Source of the DNA: Rhodospirillaceae bacterium
GTDB taxonomy: Bacteria; Pseudomonadota; Alphaproteobacteria; GCA-2721365
Direction: 5' to 3'
Length of the DNA: 54,116 bases
NCBI GenBank assembly: GCA_002721365.1
Contig: PBKC01000019.1
Span: forward strand, 1-54,116
The translations under genes were made by a program, and so were the position numbers. Shown in pieces: positions 26,559 through 34,633 of the stretch. The notes below the pieces were generated by a model. That model was given only the letters and a program-made list of their open reading frames with translations, was not told where the DNA came from and did not search any database. Each line of letters begins with the position of its first letter. The stretch's first letter is position 1.

Positions 26559-28049
26559 ATGTATTTCCCGCGGACTCCGACCGCGCAGCAGGTTCGCTTT
26601 CATGCCCTACACCGGCCGGAAGCCGTCGCGCTGATCGACGGGGACGTCCGGACCACCTACGCCGGGCTCGACCGCCAGATCGCAATCCTCTGGCACGCCT
26701 TCCAGGCATTGGGGCTCCGCAACGGCGAAACGGCGGCGGTCTCTCTGGCGCATCTCCATCACGAGCTTCCAGCGCTGCTGGCTTGCGAAGAGCTGGGAGT
26801 TGCGACCCTGTCGTTCGGCCACGGGGAAGACGACGTCGCCCCCTTCGCGCTGGCCGATCACATCCTTGCCGACCATCCTGTCCCGAAACGATACGCCGAC
26901 AAGCAGCGCGACCTCTCGCCCGACGCATTCCAGTCCCTTCTCAAGACGCCGCTGGACGAGGACGCGCCGAAGGACCTGCCCGGCCCCGACGAACCCGCGC
27001 GGATCATCAGAACCTCGGGCACGACCGGGATTCAGAAGGCCATCGCCGTCAGCCGAGAAATCCTGGCGCGCCGCATCGGGCATTGCCGGGCAAATCTCAG
27101 CATCACCCGCACCACCCGCTATCTGATCACCTACCCGTTCTCCGTTGCGACAAGCTATCACGCGGCCTGCGCAAGCCTGTGGGCGGGCGGAACGGTCATC
27201 AAGGATCGGTCATCCCTGGTCGGAGGGCTGACCAGCCACGATCCGACACTGCTCATCTTTCTGCCCCGGGCGCTCTATGGAGTCCTGGAGACCCTGCCCG
27301 CCGACTTCGCGAAGCCGCCGTTCCTGGTCGTACGGACCCTGGGCGCGTCGCTGCCGCCGGCGATCCGCGAACGGCTGATGGAGCGCCTCGCGACCGAGGT
27401 GGTGGAAGGCTACGGCACCAACGAGACCGGCGCGATCTGCGAGATCAACGCCAGAAAGGTCGGCATGGTCATCCCCGGCGTCGAAGTGGGGATTGTCGAC
27501 CAGGCGGGCAAGCCGGCCGGATTCGGGCAGCTTGGCCTGATTCGGGTCCGCAGCCGGCTGGTCGTCGACCGCTACCTCGATTCCGCCGAAACCACCGAAC
27601 GCCACTTCAAGGACGGCTGGTTCCTCACCAACGACCTGGGCGTCATGGCCGGTCCCCGATCGCTGCAACTGCTCGGACGAGCCGACGATGTCGTCAATAT
27701 CGGCGGCATCAAGGTCATGGCGCCGGCCCTGGAAGAGCGGATCATCGCCGACGCTCGCATCCGGGACACAGGTATCGCCTATCTGGCCGACCCGACCGGC
27801 AACGGCATTCTGAGCGTGGGCATCGTGCTGAAGGAAGGAGCCGCGGTGGAAGACGTCACTCCGGGAATCGAAGAACTGATCGAACCGGTCTGCAAGTCGT
27901 TCCGTATCGTCGTCCTACCGGCTGTTCCCCGCACCGCGTTCGGCAAGCTGCAGCGGCACATCCTCGCCAACACCATCGCCGAAGCCTTCAATGCGGCGAA
28001 GCCGGTCCCCGCAGGGAAAGCGAAGACAGGAAAGCGGCGGAAGGCGTGA
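26559..28049 (+). CDS. ANL-superfamily adenylating enzyme (acyl-CoA synthetase-like), divergent
   Basis: 496 residues of the AMP-binding acyl-CoA synthetase/NRPS adenylation superfamily. The phosphate loop is TSGTTGIQKAIAVS, where the usual Pro, Gly and following His are replaced, so the enzyme is divergent. Other core motifs are present: EGYGTNETGA, the ATP ribose aspartate in FLTNDLGVM, the hinge GRADDVVNIGGIKV, and the C-terminal lysine in GKLQRHIL that is needed for adenylation. No carrier protein or partner gene adjoins. The ATG has a weak ribosome binding site. It converges with the CHASE2-PP2C gene, with four bases between stops. Substrate is unknown; a fatty or aromatic acid is possible. 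Confidence 0.8.
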   Translation: MYFPRTPTAQQVRFHALHRPEAVALIDGDVRTTYAGLDRQIAILWHAFQALGLRNGETAAVSLAHLHHELPALLACEELGVATLSFGHGEDDVAPFALADHILADHPVPKRYADKQRDLSPDAFQSLLKTPLDEDAPKDLPGPDEPARIIRTSGTTGIQKAIAVSREILARRIGHCRANLSITRTTRYLITYPFSVATSYHAACASLWAGGTVIKDRSSLVGGLTSHDPTLLIFLPRALYGVLETLPADFAKPPFLVVRTLGASLPPAIRERLMERLATEVVEGYGTNETGAICEINARKVGMVIPGVEVGIVDQAGKPAGFGQLGLIRVRSRLVVDRYLDSAETTERHFKDGWFLTNDLGVMAGPRSLQLLGRADDVVNIGGIKVMAPALEERIIADARIRDTGIAYLADPTGNGILSVGIVLKEGAAVEDVTPGIEELIEPVCKSFRIVVLPAVPRTAFGKLQRHILANTIAEAFNAAKPVPAGKAKTGKRRKA

Positions 28050-28053
28050 AAAC

Positions 28054-30165
28054 TCAGGACGCGCCGGCCGTATAGCGTACGGCCAGGATGGTGATGTCGT
28101 CCGACGGCTCCGCTCCCTCGGCATGGGCATGGATGTCGTCGGCGAGATGGCGAACGATCTCGGCCGGGGACCGGTCCAGCAGCGTCTCCAGCATCCGTCT
28201 GACCCGCTCGAGCGAATAGAGTTCCTGGGTCGTGCTGAGCGCTTCGGTGACACCGTCCGTGAAGAGGACGATGGTTTCGCCCGGCGCCAGCGTGACGTAG
28301 GTCGCGGGATACTCGAAATCGTCGAGCACGCAGAGGGGTGGACCGCCGTCACCGTCGAGAGACCGCGGGGGACCATCGGGACCGACCAGGATGGGAGCGT
28401 CGTGGCCGGCATTGCAGAAGGCGAGTTCGCCCGTCCGCACGTCCAGCAGGCCTGCGAGAACGGTAACGAACATCATCGTCGGGTTCTCGCGGGCGATCTC
28501 GGCATTGGCCAGCGTCATGATCTCGTCGATCGCGATGCGATTGCGCATGGCGCTGGATTTGTAGAGCGCCTTGGTCAGCGCCATGAACAGCGATGCGGGA
28601 ACGCCCTTTCCGGACACGTCGCCGATCATGAAGTAGAGGTGGTTCTCGTCGACCATGGCGAAGTCGTAAAGGTCGCCGCCGACGGCGCGGGCCGGCTCGA
28701 TCACCGCGTGAAGATCGAACTCCGAGCGATCAGGGAACGCCGGGAACTCGCGCGGCAGGATGCCCATCTGGATGGCGCGGGCGGCTTCCAGCTCGCCCTC
28801 CAGCTTCTGCGCCGCGGCCTTCTGTTCTTCGAGATCCGCCTGGAGCGCCCTGCGGGCGCGGTCCGCGGCACTCAAGGACGATCCCAGCATCACACCGAAC
28901 AGAGCCAGGGTCCCAGCCCCCGGATAGGCGGCGTCGGCCAGCAACCCGGCGAAGTGATAGGCAGCCCAGGAAGCGGCGAAGAGAAGCGCCAGGGCCGCGG
29001 CCAACGGCAGCACCGACAGAGCCGGACGCAGCATCGGCACCAGCACGATCACCATCAATCCCGCCAGAGCCAGGGCCGCCACCTCGACCATCGTGGCATT
29101 GGGAACCCGCGCCAGCATGCGACCGGCGATCATCGTTTCCAGAAGCTGGGCATGGATCTCCACACCCGGCATGCGGGCCGCGACCGGCGTCGCGGGAAAG
29201 TCCGTCAAACCGACGCCGGTGCTGCCGAACAGGATGATCCGGTTGCCGAACGCGCTAGGATCGAGCGTACCGTCGAGAATGTCGGCGGCAGAGACAAAGC
29301 GCTCGTCCCGGTGCGGAGAGTAGTGAATCCAGACGCGACTGTCCGGCTCGGTCTCGAAGGCGATCTCGCCCGCACTGACCCCGGCGATGCCATGGCGGCC
29401 GCGGTGGACCGAGAAGAAAGGCGCGCCGGCGGCGATACGGATCATTTCGAGCGACAGGGCGGGGAAGATCGTATCGCCGATCGTGACCGCCAGCGGCAGA
29501 CGACGGACGATACCGTCGCGTTCTGGCGCGCTGGTCACGACGCCTTGGCCGCGCGCGGCGTTGGCGAGCTCCGGAAGGCTGGTCAGCAGGAAGTTGTAAT
29601 GGGGCAGAAACGGCTTGGTATCGCCCCCCTGCTCCATGGCCGGCGCGTGCTTCACGCCCGCCGGATCGAAGTCACCCGTGGCTTCCAGCGCCGCCGCCCC
29701 CAGCACCACCGGCGCATCCGCCAAGGCGCGCGCCATCAAAGCGTCGTTGGTCGGCAGCGCGGCGACCCGTTCCCTCACCTCGGTATCAAGGTCCGGATAG
29801 GTTTCCAGCATGCGCTGCGGCGACAAACGGTCAGGCTCGGGGAACAGGATATCGAAACCCATCACCAGTGGCCCGCCGGACGCAACCTTCGTCACCAGAC
29901 CGCCCAGCAAACTCCGCGGCCACGGCCACTGGCCGTACTTGCGCAGGCTGTACTCGTCGATGTCGACGATCAGAACCGGCGTCCCCTCCTGAACGCGCGG
30001 CTCGTTCCGCTGCCAGAGGTCGAACAGCGGGAGACGCAGCGTCTCCAGAAAGGCCGGATCGGGAGCGCGGACGGCGATCAGAACGGCGAGCAGAAGCAGA
30101 GCGAGTGCCCGCCCACGCCATAGGTCGAGCACGCGGACAACCGTGGCGCCCAGCTTGCGGACCAT
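28054..30165 (-). CDS. CHASE2-PP2C (SpoIIE/RsbU-like) membrane serine phosphatase
   Basis: 703 residues. One N-terminal transmembrane helix (ALALLLLAVLIAV), then a periplasmic CHASE2 sensor domain (about 35-330: TPVLIVDIDEYSLRKYGQWP, VMGFDILFPEPDR, RIILFGSTGVGL). Three transmembrane helices (about 350-430) follow, then a coiled coil (DLEEQKAAAQKLEGELEAAR) and a cytosolic SpoIIE/RsbU-type PP2C domain. Catalytic motifs: ARAVGGDLYDF, IGDVSGKGVPASLFMALTKA, FTDGVTEA and the acidic pair in SDDITILAVRY. Such enzymes dephosphorylate a STAS anti-sigma antagonist; a STAS gene is two genes upstream in the same operon. CHASE2 is best known on adenylate cyclases and kinases. The signal it sees is unknown; the FecR/OmpA pair is a candidate. 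Confidence 0.9.
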   Translation of the reverse strand: MVRKLGATVVRVLDLWRGRALALLLLAVLIAVRAPDPAFLETLRLPLFDLWQRNEPRVQEGTPVLIVDIDEYSLRKYGQWPWPRSLLGGLVTKVASGGPLVMGFDILFPEPDRLSPQRMLETYPDLDTEVRERVAALPTNDALMARALADAPVVLGAAALEATGDFDPAGVKHAPAMEQGGDTKPFLPHYNFLLTSLPELANAARGQGVVTSAPERDGIVRRLPLAVTIGDTIFPALSLEMIRIAAGAPFFSVHRGRHGIAGVSAGEIAFETEPDSRVWIHYSPHRDERFVSAADILDGTLDPSAFGNRIILFGSTGVGLTDFPATPVAARMPGVEIHAQLLETMIAGRMLARVPNATMVEVAALALAGLMVIVLVPMLRPALSVLPLAAALALLFAASWAAYHFAGLLADAAYPGAGTLALFGVMLGSSLSAADRARRALQADLEEQKAAAQKLEGELEAARAIQMGILPREFPAFPDRSEFDLHAVIEPARAVGGDLYDFAMVDENHLYFMIGDVSGKGVPASLFMALTKALYKSSAMRNRIAIDEIMTLANAEIARENPTMMFVTVLAGLLDVRTGELAFCNAGHDAPILVGPDGPPRSLDGDGGPPLCVLDDFEYPATYVTLAPGETIVLFTDGVTEALSTTQELYSLERVRRMLETLLDRSPAEIVRHLADDIHAHAEGAEPSDDITILAVRYTAGAS

Positions 30166-30243
30166 GTTCTCAGCGGCAAGCGCCGTCGGGGCGCAAACGC
30201 GTCTGCCGTCGATGCTCTCGTCGCGCGGCCTGCGAGCGGCAGA

Positions 30244-31209
30244 TCACAACGTCACTTCCAACCCGTCATACGCGGTCATCACTTCCAGACCGCTGCCGGC
30301 ATCGCTGATGTCCTCGAACCGGATGGTGTCGTCGAGGATCTTGCTCAACGTCACGTCGTCGGAGTTCGGATCGTGATGAAACAGTGCCAGCCGCTTGGCA
30401 TCCGCCCGCTGGCACAGCTCGACGGCGACGATATTGCTGGAATGGCCCCAGTCTTCCTTGATCGAGAACGCATCCGCCAACGAGTACATCGCATCGAAGA
30501 TCACGAGATCGGCGCCGTGAAAGAAAGCGATGAAAGCGTCGGTCTCATCGAGCGAGTCGAGTTTGTGTTCCGAGTCTGTCGAATAGACGACGCTCCGGCC
30601 GTTCTGCTCGAACCGGTAACCGTAGGAATCGCCCGAGTGGTTTTGCGCCTTGGTGGTCACCGAGACGCCGGCGATATCGTAGCGCTTGCCGGCCTCGAGC
30701 TGGACGAACTCGATCGTCGACCCGAGCTGGCCGAAATTCACCGGAAAGCAAGGCGCCGACTGCTGGCGGTTGAAGGCTTCCTTCATTACCGCGACGTCGT
30801 GGCAGCCATGGATCAGGATGCGGTTTCCGGGAATGTAGGCCGGCACGAAGAACGGGAACCCCATGATGTGGTCCCAGTGCACGTGCGACATGAAGAGGTT
30901 GAAGACCTTCTGCTTGCCCGGCGCCGGCGCTCGCATCACCCGGTTGCCGAACTCGCGCAGACCGCTGCCGGCGTCGCAGACGATATAGCTGTCGGTATCC
31001 GCGTCGATCTCGACGCATGAAGAGTCGCCGCCATATGTCGATTGCGCGGCAAAATCCAGCGAGTCCGCCATGAACCGGTCGACGTCTTCCGGCGACGTGA
31101 GGTCCTGCCCGATCGCTTTGACCAAGGCGTCGCGAATCTTCGCCTTGACTCCCGCCCCTGAAAGAGGGGCAGGCAACGACCCTCGCGTTCCGAAAAACCT
31201 TACCAGCAT
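30244..31209 (-). CDS. Metallo-beta-lactamase-fold hydrolase (cyclic phosphodiesterase-like)
   Basis: 321 residues with the MBL fold. Start RFFGTRGSLPAP and STYGGDSSCVEI, then the metal site H109-x-H111-x-D113-H114 in SHVHWDHIMGFPFF, a further histidine in NHSGD, an aspartate in YSTDSEHK, and DWGHSS and FHHDP near the end. The wording GTRGS...YGGDSSC...GFPFF is typical of the subgroup related to phosphoribosyl cyclic phosphodiesterases and class II cyclic nucleotide phosphodiesterases; the reaction here is not known. An insert at about 18-52, before the first conserved strand pair, is longer than usual. It lies between STAS and CHASE2-PP2C genes, all on the minus strand, which suggests it acts in the same pathway. 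Confidence 0.82.
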   Translation of the reverse strand: MLVRFFGTRGSLPAPLSGAGVKAKIRDALVKAIGQDLTSPEDVDRFMADSLDFAAQSTYGGDSSCVEIDADTDSYIVCDAGSGLREFGNRVMRAPAPGKQKVFNLFMSHVHWDHIMGFPFFVPAYIPGNRILIHGCHDVAVMKEAFNRQQSAPCFPVNFGQLGSTIEFVQLEAGKRYDIAGVSVTTKAQNHSGDSYGYRFEQNGRSVVYSTDSEHKLDSLDETDAFIAFFHGADLVIFDAMYSLADAFSIKEDWGHSSNIVAVELCQRADAKRLALFHHDPNSDDVTLSKILDDTIRFEDISDAGSGLEVMTAYDGLEVTL

Positions 31210-31253
31210 GCCGAACCTCTTGGCGTCGACGGAGGCGCGGGGGCCGTCCGGGT

Positions 31254-31622
31254 TTATCCGTTTTCGAGTGCAGCGAGCGCGTCGCCGGACAACGCTGCGA
31301 CGGCGTCGCGCGGCGTATCGAAAACCTTGACGACGTAATTGAACCGACTGATCTCAAAAACTTCCTTAACGACCGGCTGCAAGCTGGTTACCGCCACGGT
31401 TCCGCCGGTCTTCTTGCTCTCTTTCGAGGCAATCATGAGAGCCCGCAGACCGACGCTGCTGATGTACTCGACACCGCCCAGATCGACGACGACCGGAACC
31501 GGCCCGCCGCTTCCCACCGCGTCCATGAGCTTCGCCTGGAAATCGGGGCTGGTTATGTGGTCGATCCGACCGACCGGCGTCAAAAGGACAAGGTCCGCAT
31601 AACGCGCTTCGCCGATATCCAT
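31254..31622 (-). CDS. STAS-domain anti-sigma factor antagonist
   Basis: 122 residues, a single STAS domain of the SpoIIAA/RsbV type. Key strands VVVDLGGVEYISSVGLRALM (about 44-63) carry the Ser55/Ser56 pair that would be phosphorylated by a kinase-type anti-sigma factor and dephosphorylated by the PP2C gene of this operon. ATG 31622 is set by GAGAGG about eight bases before it. First gene of the operon STAS, MBL hydrolase, CHASE2-PP2C. No RsbW-like kinase is in the window, so the kinase must be elsewhere. Confidence 0.87.
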   Translation of the reverse strand: MDIGEARYADLVLLTPVGRIDHITSPDFQAKLMDAVGSGGPVPVVVDLGGVEYISSVGLRALMIASKESKKTGGTVAVTSLQPVVKEVFEISRFNYVVKVFDTPRDAVAALSGDALAALENG

Positions 31623-32234
31623 AAAACAACCTCTCAGATTCGATCTTCCGTCAATTTTGCCCGCCAAAAGCATCCCGGTTCAAGTCGCGACTGCGACTGA
31701 ATCACTGCTCCAGACAGCGGACATGGATATGCCCGACGCGCGCCCATGTCGGCGCATTGCCCGGCACAGCTCCGGTAATGCGTCAGCCGGCGCTCCCTCA
31801 GATGCGCCCTATGTTACCGCGACACCCGCCAAGACCTCGCAAATATTACCGCACCGCAACAGAAGTTCCCCGCAAATCTTTCAGGTGACTCGATAGCGCC
31901 CTGTGGCGAACCATTCCGCCCGTTCCACAGACCGAGCCGGAGCTTGGTCCGGGCGAGGTGAATCAGGACCGATCAGGATGCCAGAATCGGCGTCCACCGG
32001 CCATAGCGGTTTCGACCGGGAGGACGCCATGCAGAAGGCGATGCGCAAAGCCTTGGACGGCCGGAGCTTCCATGAAGAGGCGACGACGCCGTCCTGTCGG
32101 CATCCCCGGTCGACACGAAGCACTCCGGGTTTCACCGCCCCCTGCAGGGTTGTTCTGAGGCTCATCGGGCAATGACGGCGGCACAGTTGCTGACCGCTCC
32201 GGGTCCGGCACGCGCGAAACCGGAGGAGAGCGTC
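31623..32234. other. Divergent intergenic region between STAS operon and GGDEF-EAL gene
   Basis: 612 bases between divergent genes. On the minus strand TTGAAC (31678-31683) and CAAAAT (31654-31659) with 18 bases between them are a possible sigma70-type promoter for the STAS operon. Towards the plus-strand gene lies GGAGGAG (32222-32228). A frame at 31903-32175 exists, but its composition is like its shadow and I do not call it. Confidence 0.5.
31654..31683 (-). promoter_or_regulatory. Candidate promoter of the STAS operon
   Basis: On the minus strand, -35-like TTGAAC and -10-like CAAAAT are separated by 18 bases and lie about 30-60 bases upstream of the STAS start codon. Match to the -10 consensus is only partial. 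Confidence 0.35.
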
Positions 32235-34427
32235 ATGTCCCTCGGCGAGGAGTTTGCACAGGTCTTCGCCGAGACGGTCGAAACCGTTCTCCGACAGGAA
32301 CCGATCCCCCGTCCCCAGACCATCGACTCGCTGGCGGCGCCGGCACTCGCCTGGCTGTGCCGCGCTCTGTACGAAACCACCGGCTGTGCCACCGTCCGGA
32401 CACTGATGCTGACGCCGGAGGGGACCGTGCGGATCGCGGCCCGATGCGGCGACAAGGGCCGAACAGCCGATTCTGCGACTGAGACGATCGAACGGTCGGC
32501 CTTGTTCGACGCCGAAAGCGAAGCCCTTGAAAGCTGCACGACCGCCGTCACGGGGTTGAACGGCGGCACCGGGGACTACGGTCTCGAACCGGCGCGCGTC
32601 GGAGTTCCGATCGTGATCGCGAAGCGCGCCGTCGGCACCGTCTGCCTGTCTTACCCGACCGGTGGTGCCCCGGCATCCGGTCTGGTCCGATCGCTGGAAG
32701 CGCTTGTCGCCGAGATCGCGACGACGATCGAGGCGGAGATCGGCCGGCAGCGCGAACGCACCCTCCTGGGATCGTTCCTGGCCATGGCGCCCTACGCCGC
32801 TGCGGTCGCCGATCCGTCCGGGACGATCCTTTGGACGAACGGCGAGTACACGCGCCTGAGCGGGCGTAACGATCCGGCGGAGATCGACGGTCCGGTCGGC
32901 AAGGCGCTTTCAGGTAGCGAGAGATGTGCCGCGGAGGGACAGTGCGGGACGGAACCGATCATCCACCTGGGTGTGTCGGAGGTTGTCGGCACCCGCCCCG
33001 ACGGTTCGTCCTACAACACCGAAGAGGCGGTATATGCCGTCAAGGACCGGCAAGGGCGTACCGCCAACCTAATCGCGGTCTACAAAGACCTGACTGACCG
33101 GCGTGAGGCGGAGGAACGGGCCCGTTACGCCGCCCAGCACGATGCCTTGACCGGCCTTCCCAACCGGTTCGTCTTCAATGACAGACTGAACGTCGCGACC
33201 GCCCAATCGAAGCGGAACCGGCGCATGGTCGCGCTGCTGCTGCTCGACCTGCACCAGTTCAAGCTGATCAACGCCACCTACGGCCATGAAGGCGGCGACG
33301 CGGTGCTGATCGGGGCGGCGCAGCGCCTTCAGGACTGCGTCCGAGACGTCGATACAGTCGCCCGGCTGGGTAGCGACGAGTTCGCGGTGATCCAGACCGA
33401 CATCGGCCATATCCAGGACGTGGCCCGCCTCGCCCAGAGGATCATCGACGCCTTCGCCTCGGCGCCGTTCTCGGTCGGCGGAACGGAATCGCCCATCGGC
33501 ATCAATATCGGCATCACCGTCTTCCCCGCCGACGACGGCGTCCCCGCCAACATGCTCGGCAACGCCGACGTCGCCTTGCGGCGCGCGGTGTCGGAGGGCC
33601 GGAACAACTATCTGTTCTACACCGCCGCGATGGGCGATCAGGTGCGCGAGCGCCTCGACCTCGTCAACGGCATCCACCAGGCGATCGAGCGCAACGAACT
33701 GATCCTCCACTATCAGCCGCAGGTCGAGGTCTCCTCGGGCCGGATCATCGGCTCGGAGGCGCTGCTCCGCTGGGTGCGCCCCGGCATCGGCATGGTGCCC
33801 CCCGGCGCCTTCATCGACGCGGCCGAGCAGAGCGGGCTGATCGTCCCCATCGGCACCTGGGCGATGCGTGAAGCCTGCATGCAGGTCAAGCGCTGGCAGG
33901 CCCAGGGACTTCAGGCACCGCCGGTGGCCGTCAACATGTCGGCGGTGCAGCTCCACAGCCGCGACCTCCTGGAGACCATCATCGGCATCCTGCGCGAGAC
34001 CGGGGTCAATCCGGAGATGCTGGAGATCGAGATCACCGAGAGCATGCTGATGCAGGACGCCGAGCGCGCCAGCGCGACCCTCAGGCGCCTCTCCGATCTC
34101 GGCATCCATATCGCCGTCGACGATTTCGGCACCGGGCATTCATCGCTCAACTATCTGAAGCGCCTGCCGGTGGACAAGCTGAAGATCGACCGCAGCTTCG
34201 TCCGCGAGGTGCCCGGCAACTTCCAGGACAGCGCCATCTCGAAGGCGATCATCGGCCTCGGCCACAGCCTCGCCCTCAAGGTCATCGCCGAAGGGGTGGA
34301 GATGGTCGAGCAGCTCGACTTCCTGTCCCGGGAAGGCTGCGACGAAGTCCAGGGCTACTTCTTCGCCCGCCCCCAGCCGGCCGATGCCTGGCCGAGCCTC
34401 CTCTCCCGCGGAACGTTCCGGCAGTAG
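32235..34427 (+). CDS. PAS-GGDEF-EAL protein with degenerate GGDEF
   Basis: 730 residues. An N-terminal GAF-like region (about 30-175), a PAS domain (about 180-295), GGDEF (about 300-460) and EAL (about 475-725). The cyclase motif reads GSDEF and the usual ND before the GH motif reads NA (LDLHQFKLINATYGHEGG), so it is probably no active diguanylate cyclase and may be a regulatory GTP-binding domain. The EAL part is intact: EALLRW, NMSAVQ, EITES, DDFGTGHSS, KLKIDRSF, AEGVE. Thus likely a c-di-GMP phosphodiesterase. ATG 32235 is chosen for GGAGGAG six bases upstream; ATG 32172 has none. No transmembrane helix is seen. Confidence 0.87.
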   Translation: MSLGEEFAQVFAETVETVLRQEPIPRPQTIDSLAAPALAWLCRALYETTGCATVRTLMLTPEGTVRIAARCGDKGRTADSATETIERSALFDAESEALESCTTAVTGLNGGTGDYGLEPARVGVPIVIAKRAVGTVCLSYPTGGAPASGLVRSLEALVAEIATTIEAEIGRQRERTLLGSFLAMAPYAAAVADPSGTILWTNGEYTRLSGRNDPAEIDGPVGKALSGSERCAAEGQCGTEPIIHLGVSEVVGTRPDGSSYNTEEAVYAVKDRQGRTANLIAVYKDLTDRREAEERARYAAQHDALTGLPNRFVFNDRLNVATAQSKRNRRMVALLLLDLHQFKLINATYGHEGGDAVLIGAAQRLQDCVRDVDTVARLGSDEFAVIQTDIGHIQDVARLAQRIIDAFASAPFSVGGTESPIGINIGITVFPADDGVPANMLGNADVALRRAVSEGRNNYLFYTAAMGDQVRERLDLVNGIHQAIERNELILHYQPQVEVSSGRIIGSEALLRWVRPGIGMVPPGAFIDAAEQSGLIVPIGTWAMREACMQVKRWQAQGLQAPPVAVNMSAVQLHSRDLLETIIGILRETGVNPEMLEIEITESMLMQDAERASATLRRLSDLGIHIAVDDFGTGHSSLNYLKRLPVDKLKIDRSFVREVPGNFQDSAISKAIIGLGHSLALKVIAEGVEMVEQLDFLSREGCDEVQGYFFARPQPADAWPSLLSRGTFRQ

Positions 34428-34456
34428 AGAACCCGCGCGCCCCCCTCCATTACCTC

Positions 34457-34546
34457 CGTCATGCCCGCGAAGGCGGGTGGCGGGCATCCAGATGCCGCGC
34501 AAAAGCCGTCGCCCAGCCATGGGTTCCCGCTTGCGCGGGAACGACG
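34457..34546. repeat. REP/BIME-like composite palindrome
   Basis: Left unit begins CGTCATGCCCGCGAAGGCGG and reads into CATCCAG. The right unit is inverted: its complement begins CGTCGTTCCCGCGCAAGCGG and reads into CCATGG. Both carry GC-rich hairpins. It fills most of the 206-base gap between the GGDEF-EAL gene and the convergent livF-like gene and may also act as a terminator. No gene is seen there. Confidence 0.7.
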
Positions 34547-34633
34547 AAATGGTGACGTCATAGCGAGGATTACAGCGCCGAACTGCCGGCCTGGATCGCT
34601 TCGCCTTCGGCTCGCGATGACGGTGGGGAATCG

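Noticed and set aside
31903..32175. Small gene in the gap before the GGDEF-EAL gene
   Set aside because: No ribosome binding site, no recognisable motif, and both overlapping frames have similar composition.
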